Below, piece after piece: positions 8,871 through 15,199 of a DNA stretch of 64,000 bases. Location of the stretch: assembly GCF_023701745.1 (NCBI RefSeq), contig NZ_JAJOZB010000001.1, forward strand, positions 4,532,501 through 4,596,500. The letters run 5' to 3'. A program made the translations under genes and the position numbers. The DNA comes from Streptomyces sp. RKAG293 (GTDB lineage Bacteria; Actinomycetota; Actinomycetes; Streptomycetales; Streptomycetaceae). Under the pieces are notes generated by a model. It ran no database searches and was not told the DNA's origin. It saw only the letters and a program-made list of their open reading frames with translations. Position 1 is the stretch's first letter. Each line of letters begins with the position of its first letter.

Positions 8871-8907
8871 GCGCCCCCGTTCCGGCTCATGCCGGGACGG
8901 GGGCGCC
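8871..8907. terminator. GC-rich hairpin after lysis genes
   Basis: GCGCCCCCGT with TCCGGC on the left pairs with GCCGGG and ACGGGGGCGC on the right around a TCAT loop. No T tract, as is common in Streptomyces. It sits 7 bp after the last lysis gene and before the convergent DUF397 gene, so it can end transcription from both sides. Confidence 0.7.
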
Positions 8908-8927
8908 TTCGTCGTTGTGGTGGGCGG

Positions 8928-9146
8928 TTACTGCATTTCGCCGCGGCGCAGAGCGTCGACGAGATCATTGACCGCTGCGAAGGAGAACAGCAGGGCCGGC
9001 CCGGTCGGGTTTTTGCTGTCTCGGACAGCAAGGATCTGCTGCTGTGCGTCAACGACACCGCACTCGACACAGTCCGATTGGGTGCCGGACGCCGACGACT
9101 TCCACCAGGTCACGGGGAGAGTCGCGGCGTCGTCGATGTGGCTCAT
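8928..9146 (-). CDS. DUF397 (BldB-like) small protein
   Basis: 72 aa. The DUF397 signature is clear: TWWKSSASGTQSDCVECG, then AVRDSKNPTGPALLFS and a final helix (DLVDALRRGEM). Its ATG overlaps the stop of the XRE gene (ATGA), so the two are co-translated. In Streptomyces, DUF397 proteins are coded next to WhiJ-like XRE regulators in dozens of paralogous pairs, and BldB itself is a developmental regulator of this family. The likely role is to antagonise or modulate the partner XRE protein. Known family, but the molecular activity of this copy is inferred. Confidence 0.9.
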   Translation of the reverse strand: MSHIDDAATLPVTWWKSSASGTQSDCVECGVVDAQQQILAVRDSKNPTGPALLFSFAAVNDLVDALRRGEMQ

Positions 9147-10006
9147 CTGTGGTCTTCCTTTATCTGTGCGATGCGTTCTGCGGATGCCTCGACCGAGAGG
9201 GCCGCCGCCGTCAACCGCTCGAACGCGTCCCGGTAGGCGACGACCTGCTCGCCTTCCTCGACGTACAGCGCCGACGTCAGGCTTTCGACGTGTACGACGT
9301 CGAGGTCGGGATGCTCTTCAAAGCCGAGAATCGAGAAGGAGCCCATCTGTCCCACGTGGGGCGGTGCGTCGGCAGGCAAGACCTGAATGTTGATGTTGGG
9401 ACGGCGGCTCAACGTGTGCAGCCGCGTCAACTGATCCAGCATCACGCCTTCACCTACGCACCGGGTGCGCAGGGCACTCTCGCCGATGATTGCCCACAAG
9501 TTGAGAGGGTTCTCCCGCGATGTCAGAACGGACTGTCGCGCGAGGCGTACCTCGACCAACGCGTCGATTTTCTCTTCGACGGCCGCGGACATGCCGATGC
9601 TCGTCATGAACTCGCGGGCGTACTCGGCTGTCTGTAGCAGTCCAGGAATGACGCCTATCTGCCACGTGCGCGCAGACGTGGCGTCGTCCTCCAGAGAGAT
9701 CAAGTCCTCGTAGACCGGCGACAGGACGGCCCGGTACGACTGCCACCAACCGCGGCGTGCCCCTTCCCGGCTGAGAGCCAGCAGGGCCGACCGCAGCTCG
9801 GTTTCCTCGACGCCGTACAGGTCGAGCAGCTTCTCGATGTCGCCGGGCTTCGCGGCGCTTTTGGCCGTTTCCAACCTCGACAACTTGGCCGTAGTGATTG
9901 TGCCGGCTGACTTGTCCGCGACATCGTCCAGCGTCATGGCGAGGCCGTCGCGCAAGCCGCGCAGCTTGGCGCCGAGCCTGCGCCGTCGCACGGTGGGTGC
10001 GCTCAC
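9143..10006 (-). CDS. WhiJ-like XRE regulator with DUF5753
   Basis: 287 aa. The GTG at 10006 is chosen because GGAGGGG lies 5 nt upstream on the minus strand; a longer frame to 10078 has no such site. A Cro/C1-type helix-turn-helix is at about residues 12-70 (LGAKLRGLRDGLAMTLDDVA, KLSRLETAKSAAKPGDI). DUF5753 occupies about 95-275 (IGVIPGLLQTAEYAREFM, NINIQVLPADAPPHVGQMGS). Such proteins pair with DUF397 partners in WhiJ-type loci. It is transcribed away from the ATP-binding gene, and an 11-bp inverted repeat in the shared promoter region is a candidate operator for autoregulation. Lies inside the prophage, after the lysis genes. Confidence 0.9.
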   Translation of the reverse strand: MSAPTVRRRRLGAKLRGLRDGLAMTLDDVADKSAGTITTAKLSRLETAKSAAKPGDIEKLLDLYGVEETELRSALLALSREGARRGWWQSYRAVLSPVYEDLISLEDDATSARTWQIGVIPGLLQTAEYAREFMTSIGMSAAVEEKIDALVEVRLARQSVLTSRENPLNLWAIIGESALRTRCVGEGVMLDQLTRLHTLSRRPNINIQVLPADAPPHVGQMGSFSILGFEEHPDLDVVHVESLTSALYVEEGEQVVAYRDAFERLTAAALSVEASAERIAQIKEDHR

Positions 10007-10096
10007 GCTTTCCCCTCCCTGGTCGATGTCCTGCTCGACAGTCTGCCGTGTGGCCTCATCCGGTGTCACGCGGCCCACCCCTCCCTACACGGCAAC

Positions 10097-10134
10097 TCTC
10101 ACATGAAGATGCAATTTCTCATTTTCATGTGAGA
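10097..10134. promoter_or_regulatory. inverted repeat in divergent promoter region, candidate operator
   Basis: TCTCACATGAA at 10097-10107 is exactly mirrored by TTCATGTGAGA at 10124-10134, 16 bp apart. The 240-bp gap between the divergent XRE and ATPase genes is otherwise gene-free and unusually AT-rich in its centre. A good candidate binding site for the XRE protein controlling both directions. Confidence 0.6.
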
Positions 10135-10246
10135 CAGGTTGCGCTGTGCGTAGTTGGGGCGGCACTCTGTGATGACGAAACCCGACTGTGTCACGCCAGC
10201 ACAAGCCAATTTTGTGCTGCCCGCTCACGCTCATGAGGGGACTTGC

Positions 10247-10687
10247 ATGGTGACCATGCTCCCGAAGAGGCGAAAAGTTGCCCGCTGTCACCTTTCGGCG
10301 GCACCCCCGGAGCGCCTCGCGCTCGATGGTGGATCCGAGGCACCCGGCCACGCTCGCCAGTACGCACGTGAGTTCATCGACTACTACTTGCCGGAAACTG
10401 CGCCTGCCCAAGTTGACGACATGCTGCTCATCGTCTCGGAACTGGTCACGAACGCAGTGCGCTACGGCACGGAACCGGGCGACTCCCTGCTCGTAGTTCT
10501 CGACCTCTCCGTACAGCGATTACGCGTCGAGGTGCACGACCCGATCCGCCGGCATCCAAAGTTCCGGCCAGAATCAGAGGAACGCCAACGGGGCCGCGGC
10601 CTGTTCATCGTCGAAGCTCTCGCGGCCTGTTGGGGCGTGACGGACCGCCCGTTTGGTAAGGCCGTATGGGCGGAGGTCGCGCGATGA
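10247..10687 (+). CDS. ATP-binding protein, RsbW/anti-sigma-type GHKL kinase
   Basis: 146 aa. The ATG at 10247 is preferred since GAGGGG at 10235-10240 precedes it; an upstream TTG at 10154 has no such site. The GHKL fold is visible: N box LLIVSELVTNAVRYGT, a strand (RLRVEVHDP), then the G box RGRGLFIVEALAACWGV and a C-terminal WAEV. Members of this family bind and may phosphorylate anti-anti-sigma factors, or act as partners in WhiJ-type loci, where an ATPase is often the third gene. Codon 92 is TTA (10520-10522), so efficient translation should need the bldA tRNA. Its stop overlaps the next gene. Confidence 0.85.
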   Translation: MVTMLPKRRKVARCHLSAAPPERLALDGGSEAPGHARQYAREFIDYYLPETAPAQVDDMLLIVSELVTNAVRYGTEPGDSLLVVLDLSVQRLRVEVHDPIRRHPKFRPESEERQRGRGLFIVEALAACWGVTDRPFGKAVWAEVAR

Positions 10688-11037
10688 ACGCGACCGCTTT
10701 TGTCACCTCAGCACGCCCTGACCCCGATGTCGTATACCGCCCCACCCGGCGCCCGTTGGACATCCTCGTCGGCGAACCCAACGCGCACGCTCTGTGGGAC
10801 CTCCACGAATGGGCGGCCGGCGATTGCTGGCTGTGGTGCGGGCGCCTCGATGTAGAGGTGACGTGGTTGGGCCCTATCCAGTCCAGCGGCATACACGCCG
10901 CTATGACCTGCTGCCGTGCCTGCCTGTACGAACTCGACCAGCGGGTATTGCACGCCATCATGCGCAAGGACGGCACCGCCCCGCGGCGCCCGCCGCCCTG
11001 CCTCCCAACCGGGCGTCACCGCAAAACCGCGGCCTAA
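10684..11037 (+). CDS. hypothetical Cys-containing protein in the cargo operon
   Basis: 117 aa, ATG at 10684 overlapping the upstream stop (ATGA), hence coupled to the ATPase gene. I do not recognise the family. It has paired cysteines (CWLWCGRLDVEVTW and MTCCRACLYELD) spaced like a zinc-ribbon or small metal site, flanked by Trp-rich segments, and a basic Pro-rich tail. No signal peptide or membrane segment. It could be a DNA- or protein-binding partner of the ATPase, or a substrate of the modifying enzymes downstream; neither is shown by sequence. Confidence 0.65.
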   Translation: MNATAFVTSARPDPDVVYRPTRRPLDILVGEPNAHALWDLHEWAAGDCWLWCGRLDVEVTWLGPIQSSGIHAAMTCCRACLYELDQRVLHAIMRKDGTAPRRPPPCLPTGRHRKTAA

Positions 11038-11162
11038 CGCGCCGCTCACGAACCGCCGCCCCCGCGTCATGTGACGGCTCCCCCCGGACTCGGGGGCGGT
11101 GCACCACCCCAGGCGACCGAGGGGCCAGGGTCGCAACCCGCCGTACGAGAGGTACCGCCTCC

Positions 11163-12038
11163 ATGAGCACAGCCTTAGAAGGAATCCTGTCCGTCGAACT
11201 TGAGATCACCGGCACGTGCCAACTGCGCTGCTCGCACTGCTGTACCGATTCCGGGCCCAAAGTGTCCGCCGGCGCCATGACCCGCGCGAACTGGCAGCAA
11301 GTCATCGCGGACATCGCGAAACTTGGGATCCCCGCGGTGCAGTTCATCGGCGGCGAACCGACCCTCTCGCCACACCTCCCGCGCTTCATCGACCAGGCCC
11401 TCGACGCCGGGCTTAAGGTCGAGGTCTATTCGAACCTCACCCACGTGCGCCCCGGTATCTGGTCTGCTCTCAACCGCCCCGGCGTCTGCCTCGCCACCTC
11501 CTATTACAGCGACGACGCCGCGGAGCACGAGCAGATCACCAACGGGCCCGGCAGCTACACCCGCACTCGCACCAACATCATCGAGGCCGTCCGCCGCGGC
11601 ATCCCCCTCCGCGCCGGCATTGTCGAGGTGATCGCCGGCCAGCGCATCGCGCAGGCGAAGGACGAACTACGGAGCCTCGGCGTCACGTCGATTCAAGTCG
11701 ACCGGGCCCGCCAGGTAGGCCGCGCGGCCCCCGCCGGCACAGTGCCGGGCACATCCGAACTGTGCGGTCACTGCTTCCGGCACCGCGTCTCAGTCTCCCC
11801 CGACGGCGAGGTATCCGGCTGCATCCTCAGCCGCTTCATGATCGCCGGAAACGTCCGTGAGCAACGCCTCGCCGACATCCTCGGCAGCGACCGATGGGCG
11901 CAGATGACCAGCGCTGTACCAGCGCCCCGCGCGGGGTGCAGCCCGGACGACTCGGGCGACTGTGACCCGGCGAACACCACCGCGTGCGATCCTGCCTACG
12001 ACTTCGCCCCCGCGCCGTCCCTCGGAGTGATCGCGTGA
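11163..12038 (+). CDS. radical SAM protein with extra C-terminal cysteines (SPASM-like)
   Basis: 291 aa, ATG at 11163, 125 bp after the Cys-containing protein. The radical SAM cluster motif CxxxCxxC is C19, C23 and C26 (TCQLRCSHCC), followed by the GGEP motif at 63-66 that contacts SAM. The C-terminal 95 residues carry further Cys (LCGHCFRHRVSVSPDGEVSGC, and CSPDDSGDCDPANTTAC), consistent with an auxiliary SPASM or twitch iron-sulfur cluster seen in peptide-modifying enzymes. Codon 5 is TTA (11175-11177). It overlaps a PCMT-like methyltransferase, the company kept by RiPP maturases, but no precursor peptide was found nearby. Confidence 0.88.
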   Translation: MSTALEGILSVELEITGTCQLRCSHCCTDSGPKVSAGAMTRANWQQVIADIAKLGIPAVQFIGGEPTLSPHLPRFIDQALDAGLKVEVYSNLTHVRPGIWSALNRPGVCLATSYYSDDAAEHEQITNGPGSYTRTRTNIIEAVRRGIPLRAGIVEVIAGQRIAQAKDELRSLGVTSIQVDRARQVGRAAPAGTVPGTSELCGHCFRHRVSVSPDGEVSGCILSRFMIAGNVREQRLADILGSDRWAQMTSAVPAPRAGCSPDDSGDCDPANTTACDPAYDFAPAPSLGVIA

Positions 12039-13168
12039 TCTGGGAACCCTCTGCCGTCGCCCTCGCCGAGGGCATTACCCACCGCGGCTCTCCGTGGTGG
12101 GCGCCCGTCACCCGCACCCCGCGACACCTGTTCGTCCCCCGATGGTGGGACCGCGAGAACGGCACATACGCCCTGTGCGCCCCGCACACCGACGAGGAGT
12201 GGCTCGACGCCGCGTACCGCGATACATCCCTCTTGACGCGGGTCGGACCGCTCCACGCCGATCACGCCAAGCCGGAAGACCGCCCGACCGGCCTGCCCAC
12301 CTCCTCGACCACGCTGCCCAGCCTTCTCCTCAACCTCTACCAGCACGCCCGCATCAACGACACCTCGACCCTGCTCGACGTCGGCACCGGCAGCGGCTAC
12401 GGAACCGCCCTAGCAGCGCACCGGCTGGGCTCCGGCCGGGTGACGAGCGTGGACGTCGATCCCTACCTCGTGGAGATCGCACGCGAGCGCCTTCGCGCTG
12501 CCGGCCTGCGCCCCACCGTCGAGGCCGTCGACGCCACCGGACCGCTACCCGGCGGGCCGGCCGCGTTCGACCGCATCGTCGCCACGGTCGCCGTGCGCAC
12601 CATCCCGGAGAGCTGGCTTTCCTCACTCCGCCTCGGCGGCTGGCTTGTGACAACCATCGCCGGCACTTCCCTCATCATCACCGCCAAGCGCAACGAGGAC
12701 GGCGGCGCATCTGGCCGCGTCTCCTGGGACCGTGCAGGCTTCATGCACGCCCGGCACGGCGAGGACTATCCGCCGGCCCTGTCCGTCCTGCTCGGCGCCG
12801 CACACGGCCTCGACGGCGAAGACGTCACCACGGGCCCGTATCCCATCGTCGACGTCGAGAACGCATGGGACCTCTCATCCATGCTGAGCGTCACGGCACC
12901 CGGAATCGAACATGTGTACCGGAGTGGCGAACAACGGGTCGCGATCATGGCGCACCCCGACGGATCATGGGCCCGCGCCACCGCGGCCGGCACCGAGCGA
13001 CCCACCGTGCACCAGGGCGGCCCGCGGCGACTTTGGGATCTGCTCGACGAGATCCGCAGTCACTGGCTCATCAACGGCGAGCTACCCGTACGCGGCGCCC
13101 GGGTGATCATCAAGCCGGACGGCCGAACCATTCTTGCCCGCGGCAACTGGCAGGCCGAACTCGCCTGA
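12035..13168 (+). CDS. PCMT-like SAM methyltransferase with C-terminal extension
   Basis: 377 aa, GTG at 12035 overlapping the radical SAM stop (GTGA), with CGGAG at 12023-12027. The methyltransferase core is at about 75-210: PTSSTTLPSLLLNL before motif I LLDVGTGSGYGTALAA, then acidic strand end TSVDVDPYLVEIA. This resembles protein L-isoaspartate O-methyltransferases (PCMT). The last 50 residues (RRLWDLLDEIRSHWLING, RVIIKPDGRTILARG) match the C-terminal extension typical of PCMT homologues coded in RiPP clusters, which methylate peptide Asp to form aspartimide/isoaspartate. In a generic house-keeping PCMT this extension is absent. Target unknown; last gene before the prophage junction. Confidence 0.85.
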   Translation: MIWEPSAVALAEGITHRGSPWWAPVTRTPRHLFVPRWWDRENGTYALCAPHTDEEWLDAAYRDTSLLTRVGPLHADHAKPEDRPTGLPTSSTTLPSLLLNLYQHARINDTSTLLDVGTGSGYGTALAAHRLGSGRVTSVDVDPYLVEIARERLRAAGLRPTVEAVDATGPLPGGPAAFDRIVATVAVRTIPESWLSSLRLGGWLVTTIAGTSLIITAKRNEDGGASGRVSWDRAGFMHARHGEDYPPALSVLLGAAHGLDGEDVTTGPYPIVDVENAWDLSSMLSVTAPGIEHVYRSGEQRVAIMAHPDGSWARATAAGTERPTVHQGGPRRLWDLLDEIRSHWLINGELPVRGARVIIKPDGRTILARGNWQAELA

Positions 13169-13182
13169 CAGCCGAACGACAA

Positions 13183-13216
13183 CGCCCCCGGTTGGGATCT
13201 CTCCCGGCCGGGGGCG
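13183..13216. terminator. hairpin terminator of cargo operon
   Basis: CGCCCCCGG (13183-13191) pairs with CCGGGGGCG (13208-13216), 15 bp after the methyltransferase stop. No T tract. Sits between the phage cargo and the junction in the acyl-CoA ligase gene. Confidence 0.7.
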
Positions 13217-13255
13217 CTGTGTTTCCGCTGGTCATAGGGCTGATCCCCTTACTGT

Positions 13256-13291
13256 TCAGCACGCGAGTGCAACAGAAACGTTGTTCCACAT
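13256..13291. other. prophage-chromosome junction (attR or attL) within acyl-CoA ligase gene
   Basis: On the minus strand the ligase gene reads normally down to the codons for MWNN (13280-13291), then runs at once into seven unrelated codons and a TGA at 13256. The change point is at about 13280. Upstream of it the family's usual residues are present; after it the usual AEHVEAYF-type continuation is missing. To the left is an uninterrupted phage tail/lysis/cargo block. This is best explained as the hybrid att site created by prophage integration; the rest of the gene should lie beyond the far prophage end, outside this window. Core length cannot be set without that other end. Confidence 0.75.
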
Positions 13292-13504
13292 GAGGGTCGC
13301 GACCCGTTCGTCCCGGGCCACCCCCAGCTCGTCGCGGAGCGCGTTCGCGAGCTGGATCGCCCGGACCCCGATTTCGCGGAAGGAGCGGCGGTGCGGCTCG
13401 GCGTCCCCGGTCCAGGTGGTCACCTGGGACCGGCCGTGCACCAGAGCACCATGGACCAGGATGCGGGTGACGGTCAGCGGTACGTCCTGCATCGTGCTCA
13501 GCAC
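13256..13504 (-). pseudogene. acyl-CoA ligase (FadD-like), 5' fragment cut by prophage
   Basis: 82 codons. GTG start at 13504 with GGAGG upstream, so the native promoter side is intact. Residues 1-75 read like the N-terminus of a Streptomyces medium/long-chain acyl-CoA ligase: LSTMQDVPLTVTRIL, TVTTWTGD-like QVTTWTGDAEPHRRSF, and DERVATLMWNN. Full-length members are about 540 aa with AMP-binding motifs, all missing here. Residues 76-82 (VSVALAC) come from phage-side sequence. The product can have no ligase activity, so the lysogen lacks this enzyme unless another paralogue exists. On excision the gene should be restored. Confidence 0.85.
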
Positions 13505-13573
13505 CGGAAGCCTCCACGGGTTACGTGCGGGTAAGGTCCCGGTGATTCTGCTTCCATACCGGTCGGTATGTCA

Positions 13574-14089
13574 CTACCTGGCGCGCAATTCAGGGTCATC
13601 GCGCAATTTCCCGAGGGCCCGGGAGACCGCGCTCTTGACCGTTCCGACCGAGACGCCGAGGGCCTCGGCCGTCTGTATCTCGCTCATGTCCTCGTAGTAG
13701 CGCAGTACCACCATCGCCCGCTGCCGGGCGGGAAGCCGGGAGATGGCACGCAGCAGCGCGTCGCGCTGGGCCTGCTGCTCGGTGTGGTCGGGGGCGGTGG
13801 ACAGCGGCTCGGGGACGTCCTCGGTCGCGAATTCGTCGATGCGGCGCTTGCGCCACTGCGAGGTGCGCGTGTTGACCAGCGTGCGGCGGACGTAGCCGTC
13901 CAGCGCCCGGTGGTCGTCGATGCGGTCCCATGCCAGGTACGTCTTGGTCAGCGCGGTCTGCAGCAGGTCCTCCGCGTCGCACGGGTTCGCGGTGAGCGAG
14001 CGCGCGGTACGCAGCAGCGTCGGGCCCTTGGCCCGGACGTAGCTGGAGAACTGCATCGTGCTGGTGCTGGTGCACACAGGCGTGGTCAT
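13574..14089 (-). CDS. RNA polymerase sigma factor, SigE family (ECF)
   Basis: 171 aa. ATG at 14089 is chosen since the family usually begins MTTPVCTS; the longer frame to 14410 covers another gene. Region 2 is at about 20-85 (DAEDLLQTALTKTYLAWDRI), region 4 at about 110-165 (LPARQRAMVVLRYYEDMSEI, EALGVSVGTVKSAVSRAL, a helix-turn-helix). This is the SigE-family sigma of actinomycetes, a small group without a clear anti-sigma beside it here. It stands before the interrupted acyl-CoA ligase gene with a 70-bp gap. Its target promoters cannot be read from sequence. Confidence 0.9.
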   Translation of the reverse strand: MTTPVCTSTSTMQFSSYVRAKGPTLLRTARSLTANPCDAEDLLQTALTKTYLAWDRIDDHRALDGYVRRTLVNTRTSQWRKRRIDEFATEDVPEPLSTAPDHTEQQAQRDALLRAISRLPARQRAMVVLRYYEDMSEIQTAEALGVSVGTVKSAVSRALGKLRDDPELRAR

Positions 14090-14223
14090 GCCCTCAACGC
14101 TATGAGCGCCGCCCGCCCGGCGGATCCGCCGGAGGTGCCGAAGCGGGATCACCCTGAAGTCGTAGGACGGGGGCTGTCCCCACCTCCCGTAGGCGGACCC
14201 GCCCCTGAGGAAGACGGGCCCGT

Positions 14224-14262
14224 GGGTGGGGTCGGGAGGTGGGGTCGGGGGTGGGGCGGGGG
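14224..14262 (+). other. G-quadruplex-prone G tract
   Basis: Seven closely spaced runs of three or more G on the plus strand between the DUF1906 and sigma genes (both on the minus strand). It lies upstream of the sigma start and downstream of the DUF1906 stop codon, so it could affect readthrough or the sigma promoter. The fold itself is inferred from base runs only. Confidence 0.5.
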
Positions 14263-14292
14263 CGGCCGGGAGGACGGGGCCGCGGTCCGGCG

Positions 14293-15138
14293 CTAGCCGA
14301 TCACGGCGACCGGGGCGTCGATGAGGTCGCGGTCGATGTTGATCGTCCGGCCCCCGTACTGCTCGGTGACGTTCCCCGTGTACTGGTGGATGCGGCTGTG
14401 CGGCGTCCACACGTCGCGGGGGAGTACCGGCTCGGACTCGAGGGTGGGTGTGACGTTCCAGCGGGCGTACCAGAGGACGCTCGGCAGGTCGGCGGCGCCG
14501 GCGGCGCGGGCCTGCTCCATGTGCATGATGCCGGAGTCCGCGCTGCTGTAGAAGCCCGGAATGTAGCCGAGCCGGCGTACCTCCTTGTCCCAGGCCTGGA
14601 CGAAGGCGAGCGTCGGCGCCGTGCAGGACGCGGTGCGGATGTCGTACGACTCCATGTCCAGGTACAGGGCGCTGTTCTCGACGAAGCCGAGGTCATGGGC
14701 GCGCTGGACGGCGTCCTTGGCCTCGGTCACACCGCTCCCCGCCGGATTGGCCGTGTCGATCGTGTACGCCTTCTTCGTGCTGCTCGTCGTGCAGGGCGAC
14801 TGCGAGCCCACATAGATCGGCAGGATGCTCCAGCCCCCGGTGTTCACGGTCCGCACCCAGGAGGGGGTCAGGTTCGGCTGCTGCGGGCAGGCGCGGGCCC
14901 GGCCGCCGAAGTAGACGCCGACGGCGCCGTACGGGGAGGTGCCGTGCCAGGCCTGCAACGTGTCGGCGGTCGGGGTCTCGCAGGTCTCGAAGCCGGTGCC
15001 CTGGAAGAACCGGGCCCCCTGCAGCGATTCGGCGGAGGGGTCGGCCGCCGCGACGCCGCCGCTGACCAGGCAGGCCAGCGTCGCCACAGCCGCCAGGACC
15101 GAAAGGACATATCGGGTAATCTGCTTGGTTCCACGCAT
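14293..15138 (-). CDS. secreted DUF1906 (glycoside hydrolase-like) protein
   Basis: 281 aa. ATG at 15138 begins MRGTKQITRYVLSVLAAV, a clean Sec signal peptide ending near residue 30 (VAAADPS); an earlier start at 15195 would add an Arg-rich stretch. The rest is DUF1906: FFQGTGFETCETPTADTL, YLDMESYD (catalytic-like acidic pair as in GH25-type folds), YIPGFYSSADSG and a final RTINIDRDLID. DUF1906 proteins are TIM barrels related to lysozyme-type hydrolases and are exported by actinomycetes. Four or more Cys suggest disulfides. Substrate likely wall glycan, inferred. Confidence 0.85.
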   Translation of the reverse strand: MRGTKQITRYVLSVLAAVATLACLVSGGVAAADPSAESLQGARFFQGTGFETCETPTADTLQAWHGTSPYGAVGVYFGGRARACPQQPNLTPSWVRTVNTGGWSILPIYVGSQSPCTTSSTKKAYTIDTANPAGSGVTEAKDAVQRAHDLGFVENSALYLDMESYDIRTASCTAPTLAFVQAWDKEVRRLGYIPGFYSSADSGIMHMEQARAAGAADLPSVLWYARWNVTPTLESEPVLPRDVWTPHSRIHQYTGNVTEQYGGRTINIDRDLIDAPVAVIG

Positions 15139-15199
15139 GGCGCGAGTCAACGCGCCCCTCGCGGCGGCACCGGGCAGACACGCCCGCCCCACCACCCGT

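Noticed and set aside
13256..13293. Match to the phage R4 att core
   Set aside because: The R4 core I remember lies later in the ligase gene and its sequence is not present here.
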